This document shows positions 52,768-62,418 of a DNA stretch of 64,000 bases, one piece after another. Under the pieces are notes generated by a model. The model ran no database searches. It saw only the letters and a list, made by a program, of their open reading frames with translations, and was not told the origin of the DNA. How positions within the stretch are numbered: the first letter of the stretch is position 1; each line of letters begins with the position of its first letter. The DNA is from Cyclobacteriaceae bacterium (GTDB taxonomy: Bacteria; Bacteroidota; Bacteroidia; Cytophagales; Cyclobacteriaceae). The position numbers and the translations under genes were made by a program. The stretch spans positions 124,001 to 188,000 of the forward strand of contig JAPZUF010000010.1 of assembly GCA_027533395.1 (NCBI GenBank), read 5' to 3'.

Positions 52768-52825
52768 CCTGCCCTGTCGGGTGATTACACCTTACTGGGC
52801 TGTGAAGAGGATGTTAGATTCTTTT

Positions 52826-53344
52826 TCATACACTTTCATTCAGCCAATTCTCAATAAACTTGGCGGCTGCCATTCTATCAGCCACGTTTTCTCGCAGCCA
52901 TTTAGGAAGATGCTTAATTAAATGAGTGCGCAACGATCTTTTTGTGCCATAATTTCTCTCCAACAAACTTGTTAGTGCATTTAAAACATCCTTTAAATGT
53001 TCGCGGCTATACCCCCAAAGAACATGATCCTTGTAAGGCATTTGAAACCACAGCGGTTGGTGAAAGAAAGGATCAATCGGAATACCCACAATCTGTGTTT
53101 GATCATTCATTTTATCTCTTAATCTGCCATTAAAAAAATAAAGATTGTGATTCATAGACTTTTCCTCTGTATGGTTGCAGTTAAAACACTGCAAACGCGT
53201 TTGGATGGGGTAGCCAAACACATAGTCGGGCGTTAGCACAAACGCATGCTTTTTACAAGCCGGGCAAGCGATAGAAATTTCTTGTAAAAACAAGAGGAGG
53301 TACTCGCGGTAAACGTTTTTCTTATCAATTTTTTTCTCTAGCAT
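52826..53344 (-). CDS. Zinc-ribbon protein of unknown function
   Basis: I do not recognise a family beyond the zinc ribbon. The start chosen is the ATG at 53344 (MLEKKIDKKNVYREYLL), giving 172 residues; a longer frame reaching 53443 adds an unlikely hydrophobic stretch. A ribbon with CPACKKHAF (about 26-34) and CFNCNHTEE (about 52-60) binds one metal ion. The rest has a conserved-looking DPFFHQPLWFQMPYKDHVLW block and a C-terminal helical bundle (about 120-172) with basic residues. It may bind nucleic acid. The minus-strand gene stands alone. Confidence 0.5.
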   Translation of the reverse strand: MLEKKIDKKNVYREYLLLFLQEISIACPACKKHAFVLTPDYVFGYPIQTRLQCFNCNHTEEKSMNHNLYFFNGRLRDKMNDQTQIVGIPIDPFFHQPLWFQMPYKDHVLWGYSREHLKDVLNALTSLLERNYGTKRSLRTHLIKHLPKWLRENVADRMAAAKFIENWLNESV

Positions 53345-53679
53345 AAAAGCAAAAATAGAAGAAGAAAAAAGTACCCTTAAAACACGAGCTTTAATTAATA
53401 TAATTTGAACGTTGCTTAAGTTAAGCATTTTATGGGCAAGCAATTACCAACAAGAGTAGCGAGTTGAAAATTGAAATTTCATTTCACCAAACTTAATAAG
53501 ATAAAATGTTTCTTATATAGTTTGGTTTATTCCAAAACTGTAAATAACGTATTAGCTATACAGTTATAAATGTTTTTTAAAGTTCAAATATTCATTCATT
53601 GAGCTTTTTTAGAACTAATATGAAAATTAATTCTCTTCTTAATTTACAAACTTTGTATTTCGTTTAAAACAAACACTAT

Positions 53680-56600
53680 ATGAAAAATACTTTTATCATA
53701 AGTAAAAGAATCTTTATCATACTAATGATATTACTTTTTTGTAACAATCTGATGGCGCAATGGTCAGATGGGTTCGTTGACATTATTCATCCAACAGCAA
53801 TCAAGACAAGCATAGTTTTTAATGGTGAACTCTATTTAGGTGGCGGAGGATCTGGTAATTTAGCAAGAATTGGGAAATTTGATGGTACTAATTATTACAC
53901 AGGGTTTACTAAACCTTCTGAATTTTCTAACTCTACTTTTGTTGTAAACGATTTTGCTGTACATAATAATGTACTTTATGCAGCTACATCGGTAAGTGTA
54001 TACAGATTAAATGGGAATACTTGGGAAAACATTTTTCCAGGACAAGCAACTTCAGGCGCAGTACTTGCTCTAGAATCTTTTGCTGGCACACTTATACTTG
54101 GGGGAGCCTTTAATACCCTTCCAAGTACTGGCCAAGGTGGATGCTCAACTTGCTATAGAATCGGAAGATACAATGCAACTACTAATACTCTGTCTTCAAT
54201 TCCAGTAATGCCCAATGCAACCTCTACATCAAAGGTAAATGTATTAAAGGTTAACTCAGCAGGTGACAAACTTTATGTAGGTGGATTGTTCGATGGGTTA
54301 CAAAATTCTACTGGAGTACTCGTAGCTAATGACAGAGTTAATTATGTAATCTATGATTTAACATTCAATAACTTTCCATCAGGAACTATTACAAATGGGG
54401 AAGTCTTTGGATTTGAGGAAATTGATGGCGTGATGTATAGATATGGTGCATTTACACAGACCACTGCTTTTGGATCAACAGTTGATGTAAATAATATCTA
54501 CCCTCACTTAACAAATGCATCTAATGCAAACTTCGATTTTGGTTTTAACGGAACATTCAATTCTTATGTTTATAAGTCTATATTTCATAATGGTAAATTA
54601 TATATTGCTTATTATGGTAATCAAGTAACTGATGGTACATCAACAATTACTGCGAATTCAATTTTTCAATACGATCCTGTATCCAAAGAGTTAAAACAAT
54701 TAGGTTCTATTGGTAATGAAGGTTTGATGAACAATTCAAATTATTCTACAATTCACGACTTGGGAGTATTTAATAATCATTTATATTTCTTTGGAAATTT
54801 TAACAAAGCAGGAGGGAATAGTGCGATTACATATTCTGCGAAGTACCTTCCATTAGAATCGCCAAACCTAACCCTAACAAGTCCTAACGGCAACACAGTT
54901 GTATATGGCAATACATTAACAGGTTTTGTTTTAACAGAGAATTCGAACGGTGCAGTGAGTTGGAGTGTAACCAATGGCACAGGTGCCGCCACTTATGATG
55001 CCGCTACTAATACATTAACACCCACACAAGCAGGTACGGTTACGTTAACCACAACAACAGCGCAAACCGCTACTTACGCGCAAGGCTCAGCTTCAATTGT
55101 TATTACCGTTTCACCCAAATCATTAACCATAACTGGCACAACAGTTCAAACCACAAAAGAATATAACCGTAACGCATCTGTACAAATTACCAATGCGGGA
55201 ACATTAGATGGCGTATTGGCAGCAGATGTAGGCCAGGTAACATTAACAACAGGAACAGCTAGCTTTAATGATTTTAATGTAGGCACAAATAAGCCAATTA
55301 CATTTACAGATTTTAGTTTAGGTGGCGCAAAAGCAGGTAACTATACGTTAGCAGCACAACCCACAGCAACATCGGGTAGTATTACGGCAAAGCCGGTTAG
55401 CATTACAGGCGTAACTGTTCAAGCAAAAAATTATGATGGTACAACAGCAGCTACTATAAACAATGTTGGAACAGTAAATGGATTAATTGCACCAGATGTT
55501 CTTACAGTACAAGCAGGCACTGCTACTTTCGCAGATGCCAATGCAGGCAACAATAAAATAGTAAACTTAACAGGATTTACATTAGCAGGTGCAGCAGCTG
55601 TATTGAGCAACTACACATTAAGCGCACAACCAACAGCACTTACCAATGGCATCATTAACCCTGCTCCAACCACCGTAACTTTTAACAACACTACCCATAC
55701 TTATGATGGCACAGCCAAAACGCTAACGGTAAGCACAACACCTACTGGTGTTCCTAATACTGTAAATTATACTCCGCATGCAACGCCTACTAATGCAGGA
55801 ACTTATACAGCCACCGTTACTTTAAATAGTACCAACCATATCATCAGTGGCGCAAATACAGCAACGCTTACTATTAACCCTGCAACGCCTGTCGTAACGA
55901 TGTCGTCTTCGAGCAGTGGAGTTATTAATGGTACAATCACATTAACAGCCAACACAGGCGGCTCTAATGGTACCTTAACTTTTGAGAGACAAAATTTAAC
56001 AGGTACAGCTACGCTAGCGGGTAATCAATTAAGCTTAACAACAATTGGCACAGTCCAAGTACGTGCGCTTGTTGCAGCAACAACAAATTACAATGCAGCA
56101 ATATCAGATTGGCAAACTATTACTATTAACAACCTACTAACGCCAACACTTTCACTTACTGGTACCAACACAGTTGTATATGGCAACACGCTTACAGGTT
56201 TTGTAGCAGGAGGTGTTCCAGCAGGGGCAACAGTAACATGGAATTTTACCAATGGCACAGGCGAGGCAACGTACAATGCAGCTACCAATACCTTAACAGC
56301 TACCAAAGCTGGAACAGGTACATTATCCTTTACCACTTCTCAAACGAGTACACATGCACAAGCAACAGCAACGTTTGAAGTTACCATTTTACCAAAGACG
56401 TTAACCATAACAGGGACAACGGTTCAAACCAATAAAGAATTTAATCGTACAGCAACAGCACAAATTACGAATGCGGGGACATTAGATGGCGTATTAGCTG
56501 CAGATGTAGGCCAGGTAACATTAACAACGGGTACAGCTAGCTATAATGATTTTAATGTTGGCACAAATAAGACAATTACATTTACAGCTTTTAGTTTAGG

Positions 56601-58002
56601 TGGTGCAAAAGCAGGTAACTATACATTAGCAGCACAACCCACAGCAACAACAGGTAGCATCACAGCCAAACCGGTTAGCATTACAGGCGTAACAGTTCAA
56701 GCAAAAAATTATGATGGCACAACAGCAGCTACTATAAACAATGCTGGAACAGTAAATGGATTAATTACACCAGATGTTCTTACAGCACAAGCAGGCACAG
56801 CTACTTTTGCAGATGCCAATGCAGGCAACAACAAAACAGTAAACTTAACAGGATTTACATTAGCAGGTGCAGCAGGTGTGTTGAGCAATTACACATTAAG
56901 TGCACAACCACAAGCTATAAGCAATGGCATAATAAATCAGGCAACATTAACAGCAGTTGCAGAAAACAAATCGCGGGTGTATGGCCAGGCTAATCCCACA
57001 CTTACTATACAATACACAAGCTTTGTCAACAACGAAACAGCAGCGGTTTTAGACCAACCAATTCAAATAGCAACAACAGCAACAGCCGAAAGTAACGTTG
57101 GTACTTATCCAATTACTTTAACAGGTGGTGTTGATAATAATTATGCCATCAATAAAGGAAATGGAATATTGACCATCACGCAAGCTACCCAAACTATAAC
57201 GGTTACAACGCAATCAGGAACACGCGCATTATCCAACGGAACTTTTACAGTAGAGGCAGCTGCAAGCAGTAACTTACCGCTTACTGTTACAAGCAGTAAT
57301 CCTGCGATAGCCAGTGTAAATGGCAACACAATTACTATGCATCAATTAGGAGAAGTAACTTTAACATTCTCTCAAGCAGGAAATCAAAACTACTTACCGG
57401 CTACTAACGTAACGCGCACTTTTACTATAGTAAATGAAACAAGAGTAATAGGTTTAGCCACCGAAGCATTGGTAGAACCGGTGATAGTAGGCTTCCCACA
57501 CTTAAGATTAATTACAGTTTCAAACACTGGTAATGCACCGTTAACCATAAATAATATTGCGCATAGTACCAAAGTAACATTAGACGATGCTCAATTTACT
57601 ATTGCTGCCGGAGCTACTCACACAGTTGCTGCAACGCTTGTTGTAGCAGAAGAAGGTACTTATACAGAAGAACTTGTTTTTGAAAGCGATGCGACAAGTG
57701 GAAGTAATACCATAACCTTAAATGGCGAAGCATTTTTGATTACAGATGCTGAAGAAAGCCAGCAAACTGAAGTGAAAGTAGGACCTAATCCTGGTGAAAA
57801 TTTTATCAATATAATGGGCAAAGTTAAGCCAGATGTGTTGATCAAGGATTTGCATGAAAGAAGAATGAAGAGAAAACTCAGTAAGGGGGAAGAAAAAGAT
57901 TCATACATTCTCGACATACATGATTTGCCGGCAGGTATGTTCCTACTCGAACTCAAAACAGTAAACGATAAAAGCATCACTAAAAAAATCATAAAGAAAT
58001 AG
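53680..58002 (+). CDS. Large T9SS-secreted protein with YDG/MBG repeats
   Basis: A 1440-residue secreted protein. Signal peptide (MILLFCNNLMAQ, ending near 27). Residues about 28-400 form a propeller-like region with repeats such as NGELYLGGGGSG and TLILGGAFNTL. From about 405 come bacterial Ig-like, YDG and MBG domains: VVYGNTLTGFV, YDAATNTLTPTQAGTVTL, NYDGTTAATINN, and KAGNYTLAAQPTATSGSIT. These occur twice in nearly identical form, 1275-1278 bp apart. An ASPM-SPD-2-Hydin-like domain (about 1253-1350) precedes a type A sorting tail (KVGPNPGENFINI, then DLPAGMFLLELKT) for T9SS export. Probably a surface adhesin. The lipocalin-like gene two bases later is in the same unit. Confidence 0.85.
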   Translation: MKNTFIISKRIFIILMILLFCNNLMAQWSDGFVDIIHPTAIKTSIVFNGELYLGGGGSGNLARIGKFDGTNYYTGFTKPSEFSNSTFVVNDFAVHNNVLYAATSVSVYRLNGNTWENIFPGQATSGAVLALESFAGTLILGGAFNTLPSTGQGGCSTCYRIGRYNATTNTLSSIPVMPNATSTSKVNVLKVNSAGDKLYVGGLFDGLQNSTGVLVANDRVNYVIYDLTFNNFPSGTITNGEVFGFEEIDGVMYRYGAFTQTTAFGSTVDVNNIYPHLTNASNANFDFGFNGTFNSYVYKSIFHNGKLYIAYYGNQVTDGTSTITANSIFQYDPVSKELKQLGSIGNEGLMNNSNYSTIHDLGVFNNHLYFFGNFNKAGGNSAITYSAKYLPLESPNLTLTSPNGNTVVYGNTLTGFVLTENSNGAVSWSVTNGTGAATYDAATNTLTPTQAGTVTLTTTTAQTATYAQGSASIVITVSPKSLTITGTTVQTTKEYNRNASVQITNAGTLDGVLAADVGQVTLTTGTASFNDFNVGTNKPITFTDFSLGGAKAGNYTLAAQPTATSGSITAKPVSITGVTVQAKNYDGTTAATINNVGTVNGLIAPDVLTVQAGTATFADANAGNNKIVNLTGFTLAGAAAVLSNYTLSAQPTALTNGIINPAPTTVTFNNTTHTYDGTAKTLTVSTTPTGVPNTVNYTPHATPTNAGTYTATVTLNSTNHIISGANTATLTINPATPVVTMSSSSSGVINGTITLTANTGGSNGTLTFERQNLTGTATLAGNQLSLTTIGTVQVRALVAATTNYNAAISDWQTITINNLLTPTLSLTGTNTVVYGNTLTGFVAGGVPAGATVTWNFTNGTGEATYNAATNTLTATKAGTGTLSFTTSQTSTHAQATATFEVTILPKTLTITGTTVQTNKEFNRTATAQITNAGTLDGVLAADVGQVTLTTGTASYNDFNVGTNKTITFTAFSLGGAKAGNYTLAAQPTATTGSITAKPVSITGVTVQAKNYDGTTAATINNAGTVNGLITPDVLTAQAGTATFADANAGNNKTVNLTGFTLAGAAGVLSNYTLSAQPQAISNGIINQATLTAVAENKSRVYGQANPTLTIQYTSFVNNETAAVLDQPIQIATTATAESNVGTYPITLTGGVDNNYAINKGNGILTITQATQTITVTTQSGTRALSNGTFTVEAAASSNLPLTVTSSNPAIASVNGNTITMHQLGEVTLTFSQAGNQNYLPATNVTRTFTIVNETRVIGLATEALVEPVIVGFPHLRLITVSNTGNAPLTINNIAHSTKVTLDDAQFTIAAGATHTVAATLVVAEEGTYTEELVFESDATSGSNTITLNGEAFLITDAEESQQTEVKVGPNPGENFINIMGKVKPDVLIKDLHERRMKRKLSKGEEKDSYILDIHDLPAGMFLLELKTVNDKSITKKIIKK
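54895..56940 (+). repeat. Internal duplication of about 1.28 kb in the T9SS cargo gene
   Basis: The block starting at 54895 (ACAGTTGTATATGGCAA) recurs at 56170, and the YDG pair at 55123-55662 recurs at 56401-56940. Offsets are 1275 and 1278 bp, so one codon differs. Both copies keep frame. The extension between copies adds two MBG-type domains. Confidence 0.88.
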
Positions 58003-58004
58003 TT

Positions 58005-58436
58005 ATGATGACATCAATAAAAAACCCTCTTATTTTTTTGCTTAGCGTTTGCATGGTTTCCTTTGTCCTTTCATGTAAGAAGGGAGATGAAGCAGGCCCT
58101 AGTCAAAAAGACTTGCTTACCAATGGAGCCTGGCAATTAGAGTCTGTAACGCTTGATGGAGAAGACATCACTGATTTGTATGAAGGACTATCGATTACTT
58201 TCAACAAGAGTGGAACCTACTCAATTACACCGGAGCAAAATCCACTAGTGAGTTTGTGGTTTTCGGCAGGCATATATGCTTTAACGAGTAACAATATATT
58301 GATAACAGATGCGAGTATAGAATATACGATAGAGAAATTGGATCAAAACCAATTGGTTTTATCCTTCAACTACACTGCCCCCAGCTCGCGGGTAAGTAGT
58401 GTAAGCGGTTTCTACAGGTTTACATTTACCAAGTAG
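58005..58436 (+). CDS. Lipocalin-like lipoprotein
   Basis: A 143-residue lipoprotein: signal VCMVSFVLSC with Cys24, then KKGDEAG. The mature barrel starts GAWQLESVTLDGEDITD (about 42-58) and ends SGFYRFTFTK. The short strands and the terminal F-R-F-T-F fit the lipocalin-like families common in Bacteroidota. Only two bases separate it from the large T9SS protein gene, so it is co-transcribed; it could be a partner that holds the adhesin at the surface (inference). A terminator follows directly. Confidence 0.65.
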   Translation: MMTSIKNPLIFLLSVCMVSFVLSCKKGDEAGPSQKDLLTNGAWQLESVTLDGEDITDLYEGLSITFNKSGTYSITPEQNPLVSLWFSAGIYALTSNNILITDASIEYTIEKLDQNQLVLSFNYTAPSSRVSSVSGFYRFTFTK

Positions 58437-58455
58437 ATTTTTGTTTTCATGGAGG

Positions 58456-58486
58456 AGGAAGTCACCGAAAGGTGACTTCCTTATTT
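58456..58486 (+). terminator. Terminator after the lipocalin-like gene
   Basis: AGGAAGTCACC (58456-58466) pairs perfectly with GGTGACTTCCT (58471-58481) around a GAAA tetraloop, followed by a T-rich stretch. Confidence 0.9.
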
Positions 58487-58564
58487 TATGGATAAATTCA
58501 GCAACTCAAAGAAAATGCAATTCTTTTAAATGCTTGGGTATAAAAATTCCATTAGTTTAGTAGA

Positions 58565-59110
58565 ATGAAAAAACTCATCACCTTCACTTTCATTTTTATG
58601 TTGATGGCTTCATCAACACTTATAGCACAAGTTATTGGAAAAGATTTTCCCGTAATGCTTACAGAAACAGCAGATGACCAAACAGTTGAACTGCCAAAAA
58701 GTGTAAAAGGAAAATTTACTTTGTTAGGCTTGGCTTATTCTAAAAAAGCAGAAGATGAATTAAACACATGGTTCAACCCTGTATATGATAAGTTTGTGCG
58801 CAAGGCCGGAGGTTTGTTAGAAGGCATGGGTTATGATGTACATGTTTACTTCATACCCATGTTTACAGGTGTAAATGCTGCGGCAACCGGAACAGCTAAA
58901 AAGAAAGCAATAAAAAATGTTGATCCACAATTATTGCCAAACATACTTTTTTATAAAGGCGATTTAAAACCTTATAAAGAAGCATTAGATTTTGAGAAAC
59001 GCGATACGCCTTACTTTTTTGTTTTAGATGCTGAAGGTAAAATTGTGTTTGCTACAAGTGGCAAATTCTCACCACAAAAATTAGATGAGATGGAGGAGGT
59101 AATTGAATAA
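58565..59110 (+). CDS. Exported thioredoxin-like protein without a CxxC motif
   Basis: A 181-residue exported protein with signal peptide (FIFMLMASSTLIAQ). The mature part (GKDFPVMLTETADDQTVEL, SVKGKFTLLGLAYSKKAED, then PYFFVLDAEGKIVFATSGKF, about 148-167) has the strand-helix layout of a thioredoxin fold with the conserved cis-Pro region (DTPYFFV), but no CxxC at the usual place. Such a loss suggests a non-redox role, as in Atp10-like proteins. It is a monocistronic gene with a terminator after it. The family assignment is structural inference. Confidence 0.5.
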   Translation: MKKLITFTFIFMLMASSTLIAQVIGKDFPVMLTETADDQTVELPKSVKGKFTLLGLAYSKKAEDELNTWFNPVYDKFVRKAGGLLEGMGYDVHVYFIPMFTGVNAAATGTAKKKAIKNVDPQLLPNILFYKGDLKPYKEALDFEKRDTPYFFVLDAEGKIVFATSGKFSPQKLDEMEEVIE

Positions 59111-59181
59111 TGTACGTTGCAAGAACATCTATTTCTTTTTCTTGATTATTTATCAGCCAACACTATTTTACTAAAAACTTA

Positions 59182-59209
59182 AAAGTCCACGATTTAATTC
59201 GTGGACTTT
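59182..59209. terminator. Bidirectional terminator between convergent genes
   Basis: AAAGTCCACGA (59182-59192) pairs with TCGTGGACTTT (59199-59209), loop six bases. It separates the thioredoxin-like gene from gdhA. Confidence 0.9.
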
Positions 59210-59239
59210 CATAAAATGCTAATCAAAAGAAATTAAAAA

Positions 59240-60592
59240 TCACACAACACCCTGCGCTTGCATGGCTCTCGCCACTTTTAAAAATCCTGCAATGTTAGCT
59301 CCGTGCATGTAGTTGCCGGGCTTTCCATATTCTTTGGCAGCTGCTAAACACGTTTCATGAATGTTCTTCATAATGGCATGAAGTTTTGCATCTACCTCTT
59401 CGCGTGTCCAGTTGGTGCCCATAAAATTCTGTGTCATTTCTAAACCAGATGTTGCCACACCACCTGCATTGCTGGCTTTACCCGGTGCATACATAATGCC
59501 GTTATCTATTAAAACATGGATACCTTCCGGTGTGGTAGGCATGTTGGCCCCTTCACCTACTAATAAAACTTTATTTTTAACTAAATTATTAGCATCCTTT
59601 TCGTTCAATTCGTTTTGCGTTGCGCACGGGAAAGCACAATGTGCCGGAATATTCCACAATGGATTATGGTCTGTTGCCTTTGTTTCGAAATATTTTACTC
59701 CGGTAAAAGCATCGGCATATTCTTTTATTCTTCCTCTACGGTTATTTTTTAAGTCCATTAAGAAAGCCAGTTTTTCAGTAGTAAATCCAGCTTCATCATA
59801 TACATAACCGTTAGAATCGGAAGCTGTAACGGCTTTACCTCCCAATTGAATTATTTTTTCTATCGCGTATTGTGCTACATTGCCAGAACCTGAAACCAAA
59901 CAGATTTTATCTTTCATGCTTTGTCCTTTGGTTTGCAACATATTTTCTGCAAAATAAATTAAGCCATAGCCTGTAGCTTCCGGTCTAATCAAACTTCCGC
60001 CCCAACCGATTCCTTTTCCGGTAAATACTCCGGTAAATTCATTCTTAATTTTTTTATATGCTCCAAACATATACCCAATTTCTCTTCCGCCTACACCAAT
60101 ATCTCCGGCAGGCACATCCAAACGGTGGCCTATATGGCGCGAAAGCTCACTCATAAAAGCCTGGCAAAATTTCATGATTTCATTTTCGGTTTTTCCTTTT
60201 GGGTCGAAATCGCTTCCGCCTTTTCCTCCACCCATCGGTACTCCGGTTAAAGCATTTTTAAAAATTTGTTCGAAGGCTAAAAACTTTAACACACTTTGGT
60301 TAACCGTTGGATGAAAACGCAAGCCGCCTTTGTATGGCCCAATAGCGCTATTCATTTGCACCCGATAGCCACGGTTAATTTGTACTTCTCCCTTATCATC
60401 TAGCCACGAAACACGAAAAGAAATTAATCTTTCAGGTTCAGTAATTCTTTCTATTATTTTCAGTTTTCTTAAATCCGGATGTTTTTCCAATGCTGGTAAA
60501 ACAGATAATGCCACTTCTTCAACAGCCTGAATAAATTCAGGTTCGTGGCTATTGCGAAGTTTAACAAAGTCGAGCAGGTTATTAGAATTCAT
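59240..60592 (-). CDS. gdhA: Glutamate dehydrogenase (NADP-type)
   Basis: Joins ammonium to 2-oxoglutarate with reduced pyridine nucleotide to make glutamate. The 450 residues match family I hexameric GDH: YKGGLRFHPTVNQSVLKFLA (about 89-108), the catalytic region GVPMGGGKGGSDFDPKGKTE (about 117-136) with the active-site Lys, DVPAGDIGVGGREIGYMFGA, and the GSGNVAQ nucleotide-binding loop (about 235-241). The 450-residue length and sequence style fit the NADP-dependent biosynthetic form. On the minus strand there is a TGCCTTTG near 60630 that resembles a -7 box with one mismatch. Divergent from the acyl-CoA ligase gene. Confidence 0.95.
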   Translation of the reverse strand: MNSNNLLDFVKLRNSHEPEFIQAVEEVALSVLPALEKHPDLRKLKIIERITEPERLISFRVSWLDDKGEVQINRGYRVQMNSAIGPYKGGLRFHPTVNQSVLKFLAFEQIFKNALTGVPMGGGKGGSDFDPKGKTENEIMKFCQAFMSELSRHIGHRLDVPAGDIGVGGREIGYMFGAYKKIKNEFTGVFTGKGIGWGGSLIRPEATGYGLIYFAENMLQTKGQSMKDKICLVSGSGNVAQYAIEKIIQLGGKAVTASDSNGYVYDEAGFTTEKLAFLMDLKNNRRGRIKEYADAFTGVKYFETKATDHNPLWNIPAHCAFPCATQNELNEKDANNLVKNKVLLVGEGANMPTTPEGIHVLIDNGIMYAPGKASNAGGVATSGLEMTQNFMGTNWTREEVDAKLHAIMKNIHETCLAAAKEYGKPGNYMHGANIAGFLKVARAMQAQGVV

Positions 60593-60684
60593 GTTTTTTT
60601 CTTTTAAGCAAGATAACAGACAAAGGCATTTGCAAACGATTGTTATTCCAAAAATTAATTAAATTGTGGCTTTACCCTGAGTCT

Positions 60685-62328
60685 ATGGCCACACAAGCAT
60701 GGTTTGCGCATTACCCACCTGGGATGCCCACCGAGATTAATCCGGATCACTATCAATCTTTATTACAAATTTTTGAAGAAGCTTTTCAAGCGCACGGATC
60801 TAAACCCGCCTTCGAAAACATGGGCAAGGTTTTAACTTTTGCAGAAATTGATGCTTTGTCGGCTCGTTTCGCAAGCTTTATTCAGCAAAAAACCAGTTTA
60901 AAACCTGGAGATAGGTTAGCTATACAAATGCCTAATTGTTTGCAGTACCCTATTGTGTTTATTGGTGCGCTTCGTGCTGGTTTAATTGTGGTGAACACAA
61001 ACCCTTTGTACACACCACGCGAAATGGAATATCAATTTAAAGATAGTGGAGCAAAAGGAATTGTGATTATTGCGAATTTCGCGGCCAACCTCGAAAAAAT
61101 TATAGGTCAAACCAAAATTGAAACAGTAATTGTAACAGAACTTGGCGATTTGCTAGGCGGATTAAAGAAACACTTGGTAAACTTTGTAGTGAAGCGTGTG
61201 AAAAAAATGGTGCCGAGTTATCACTTACCTCACGCCATTCCATTTGCTAAAACACTAACAGGAAACACACCACATCAAATAGCTAAATCGCAAAAAGAAG
61301 ATACGATACTACTTCAATATACAGGAGGCACGACAGGTTTATCCAAAGGAGCTTGCTTAACCCATCGAAACTTAACTTCAAACTTATTGCAAAGCAGTAG
61401 TTTGCTAAGATTAGTTTTCCCACCGCAGTCGGTTGCCATTGTTCCTCTGCCTTTGTATCACATCACCGCTTTGCATGGCGCATTAGTGTTTATGATGTTG
61501 GGCTATAAAAGCGTGCTCATCACCAACCCAAAAGATATTCCGGGTTTTATTAAAACATTGAAAAGCCAACCTTTTCATATTTTAATTGGTGTAAACACTT
61601 TATTCAATGCATTAGCTAACCATTCGGATATCAATCAAGTTGATTTTTCAAACTTGAAAGCATCGATTGGTGGAGGCATGGCCATACAAGAAGTAGTAAG
61701 CGAAAAATGGAAGGCACTAACGGGTCATCATATAACACAGGGTTATGGTTTGAGTGAAACATCGCCCATGCTAACCATCAATATTCCCGGTAAAGACAGA
61801 CCAGGCTACATCGGTGTTCCTTTTCCTAATACTGAGATTATGATTGCCGATGATAATGGCAATCCTCTACCGGATGGTGAACCCGGAGAATTATGTGCAC
61901 GCGGTCCGCAAATTTTTAAAGGATATTGGGAGAAAGATAACCAAGGTGTTTTTTATGAAGGAGGATGGTTTAAAACCGGAGACATTGCGGTGCGCGAAAG
62001 CGATGGTTATTTTAAAATAGTTGACAGAAAGAAAGACATGATTCTGGTTTCCGGTTTTAATGTTTATCCGAATGAAGTGGAAGCCATTGTGGCGATGCAC
62101 CCGAAGGTATTAGAAGCCGCAGCGATAGGTGTACCAGACGAACATTCTACAGAAGCGGTAAAATTGTTTGTTATTAAAAAAGATAATTCTTTAACGAGTG
62201 AAGAATTATTTGCCTTTTGTAAGGAGAATATGGTGAATTACAAGCGCCCAAAATACATAGAGTTTAGAGAAGAATTGCCTAAATCTAACGTAGGAAAAAT
62301 TTTGAGAAGGGCATTACGCGATGCGTAA
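60685..62328 (+). CDS. Long-chain fatty acid-CoA ligase (FadD-like)
   Basis: Activates fatty acids with ATP and CoA. The start is set at ATG 60685, giving MATQAWFAHYPPGMPTEINP, which lines up with the start of E. coli FadD; an in-frame TTG at 60640 would add fifteen residues. The 547-residue protein shows the AMP-binding P-loop YTGGTTGLSKGACLTHRN (about 212-229), the YGLSETSP motif (about 354-361), the GWFKTGDIAV hinge region (about 429-438) and the C-terminal DRKKDMILVSGFNVYPNEVE (about 449-468), ending with PKSNVGKILRRALRD. Fatty acid chain length cannot be told from sequence. Followed by the ppk2 gene. Confidence 0.92.
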   Translation: MATQAWFAHYPPGMPTEINPDHYQSLLQIFEEAFQAHGSKPAFENMGKVLTFAEIDALSARFASFIQQKTSLKPGDRLAIQMPNCLQYPIVFIGALRAGLIVVNTNPLYTPREMEYQFKDSGAKGIVIIANFAANLEKIIGQTKIETVIVTELGDLLGGLKKHLVNFVVKRVKKMVPSYHLPHAIPFAKTLTGNTPHQIAKSQKEDTILLQYTGGTTGLSKGACLTHRNLTSNLLQSSSLLRLVFPPQSVAIVPLPLYHITALHGALVFMMLGYKSVLITNPKDIPGFIKTLKSQPFHILIGVNTLFNALANHSDINQVDFSNLKASIGGGMAIQEVVSEKWKALTGHHITQGYGLSETSPMLTINIPGKDRPGYIGVPFPNTEIMIADDNGNPLPDGEPGELCARGPQIFKGYWEKDNQGVFYEGGWFKTGDIAVRESDGYFKIVDRKKDMILVSGFNVYPNEVEAIVAMHPKVLEAAAIGVPDEHSTEAVKLFVIKKDNSLTSEELFAFCKENMVNYKRPKYIEFREELPKSNVGKILRRALRDA

Positions 62329-62369
62329 AAAGTAATATTACCAAACTGACTTTCATCAGGTGATATTCG

Positions 62370-62412
62370 AGTGCCGTGCCGTAACTTGTTTACTGTACGG
62401 CACTAAATTTTT
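62370..62412 (+). terminator. Hairpin between the acyl-CoA ligase and ppk2 genes
   Basis: AGTGCCGT (62370-62377) pairs with ACGGCACT (62397-62404), followed by AAATTTTTA. It is close to the ppk2 start codon (62419), so may be a terminator for the first gene or an attenuator for the second. Confidence 0.5.
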
Positions 62413-62418
62413 ATACCT

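Noticed and set aside
53345-53443. N-terminal extension of the zinc-ribbon protein
   Set aside because: The extra 33 residues are a hydrophobic, low-conservation stretch and the internal ATG at 53344 gives a normal protein start.
60640-60684. TTG-initiated extension of the acyl-CoA ligase
   Set aside because: Alignment by eye with the E. coli FadD start favours the ATG at 60685.
62341-62404. Riboswitch upstream of ppk2
   Set aside because: Only one simple hairpin is present and no conserved aptamer core is visible.
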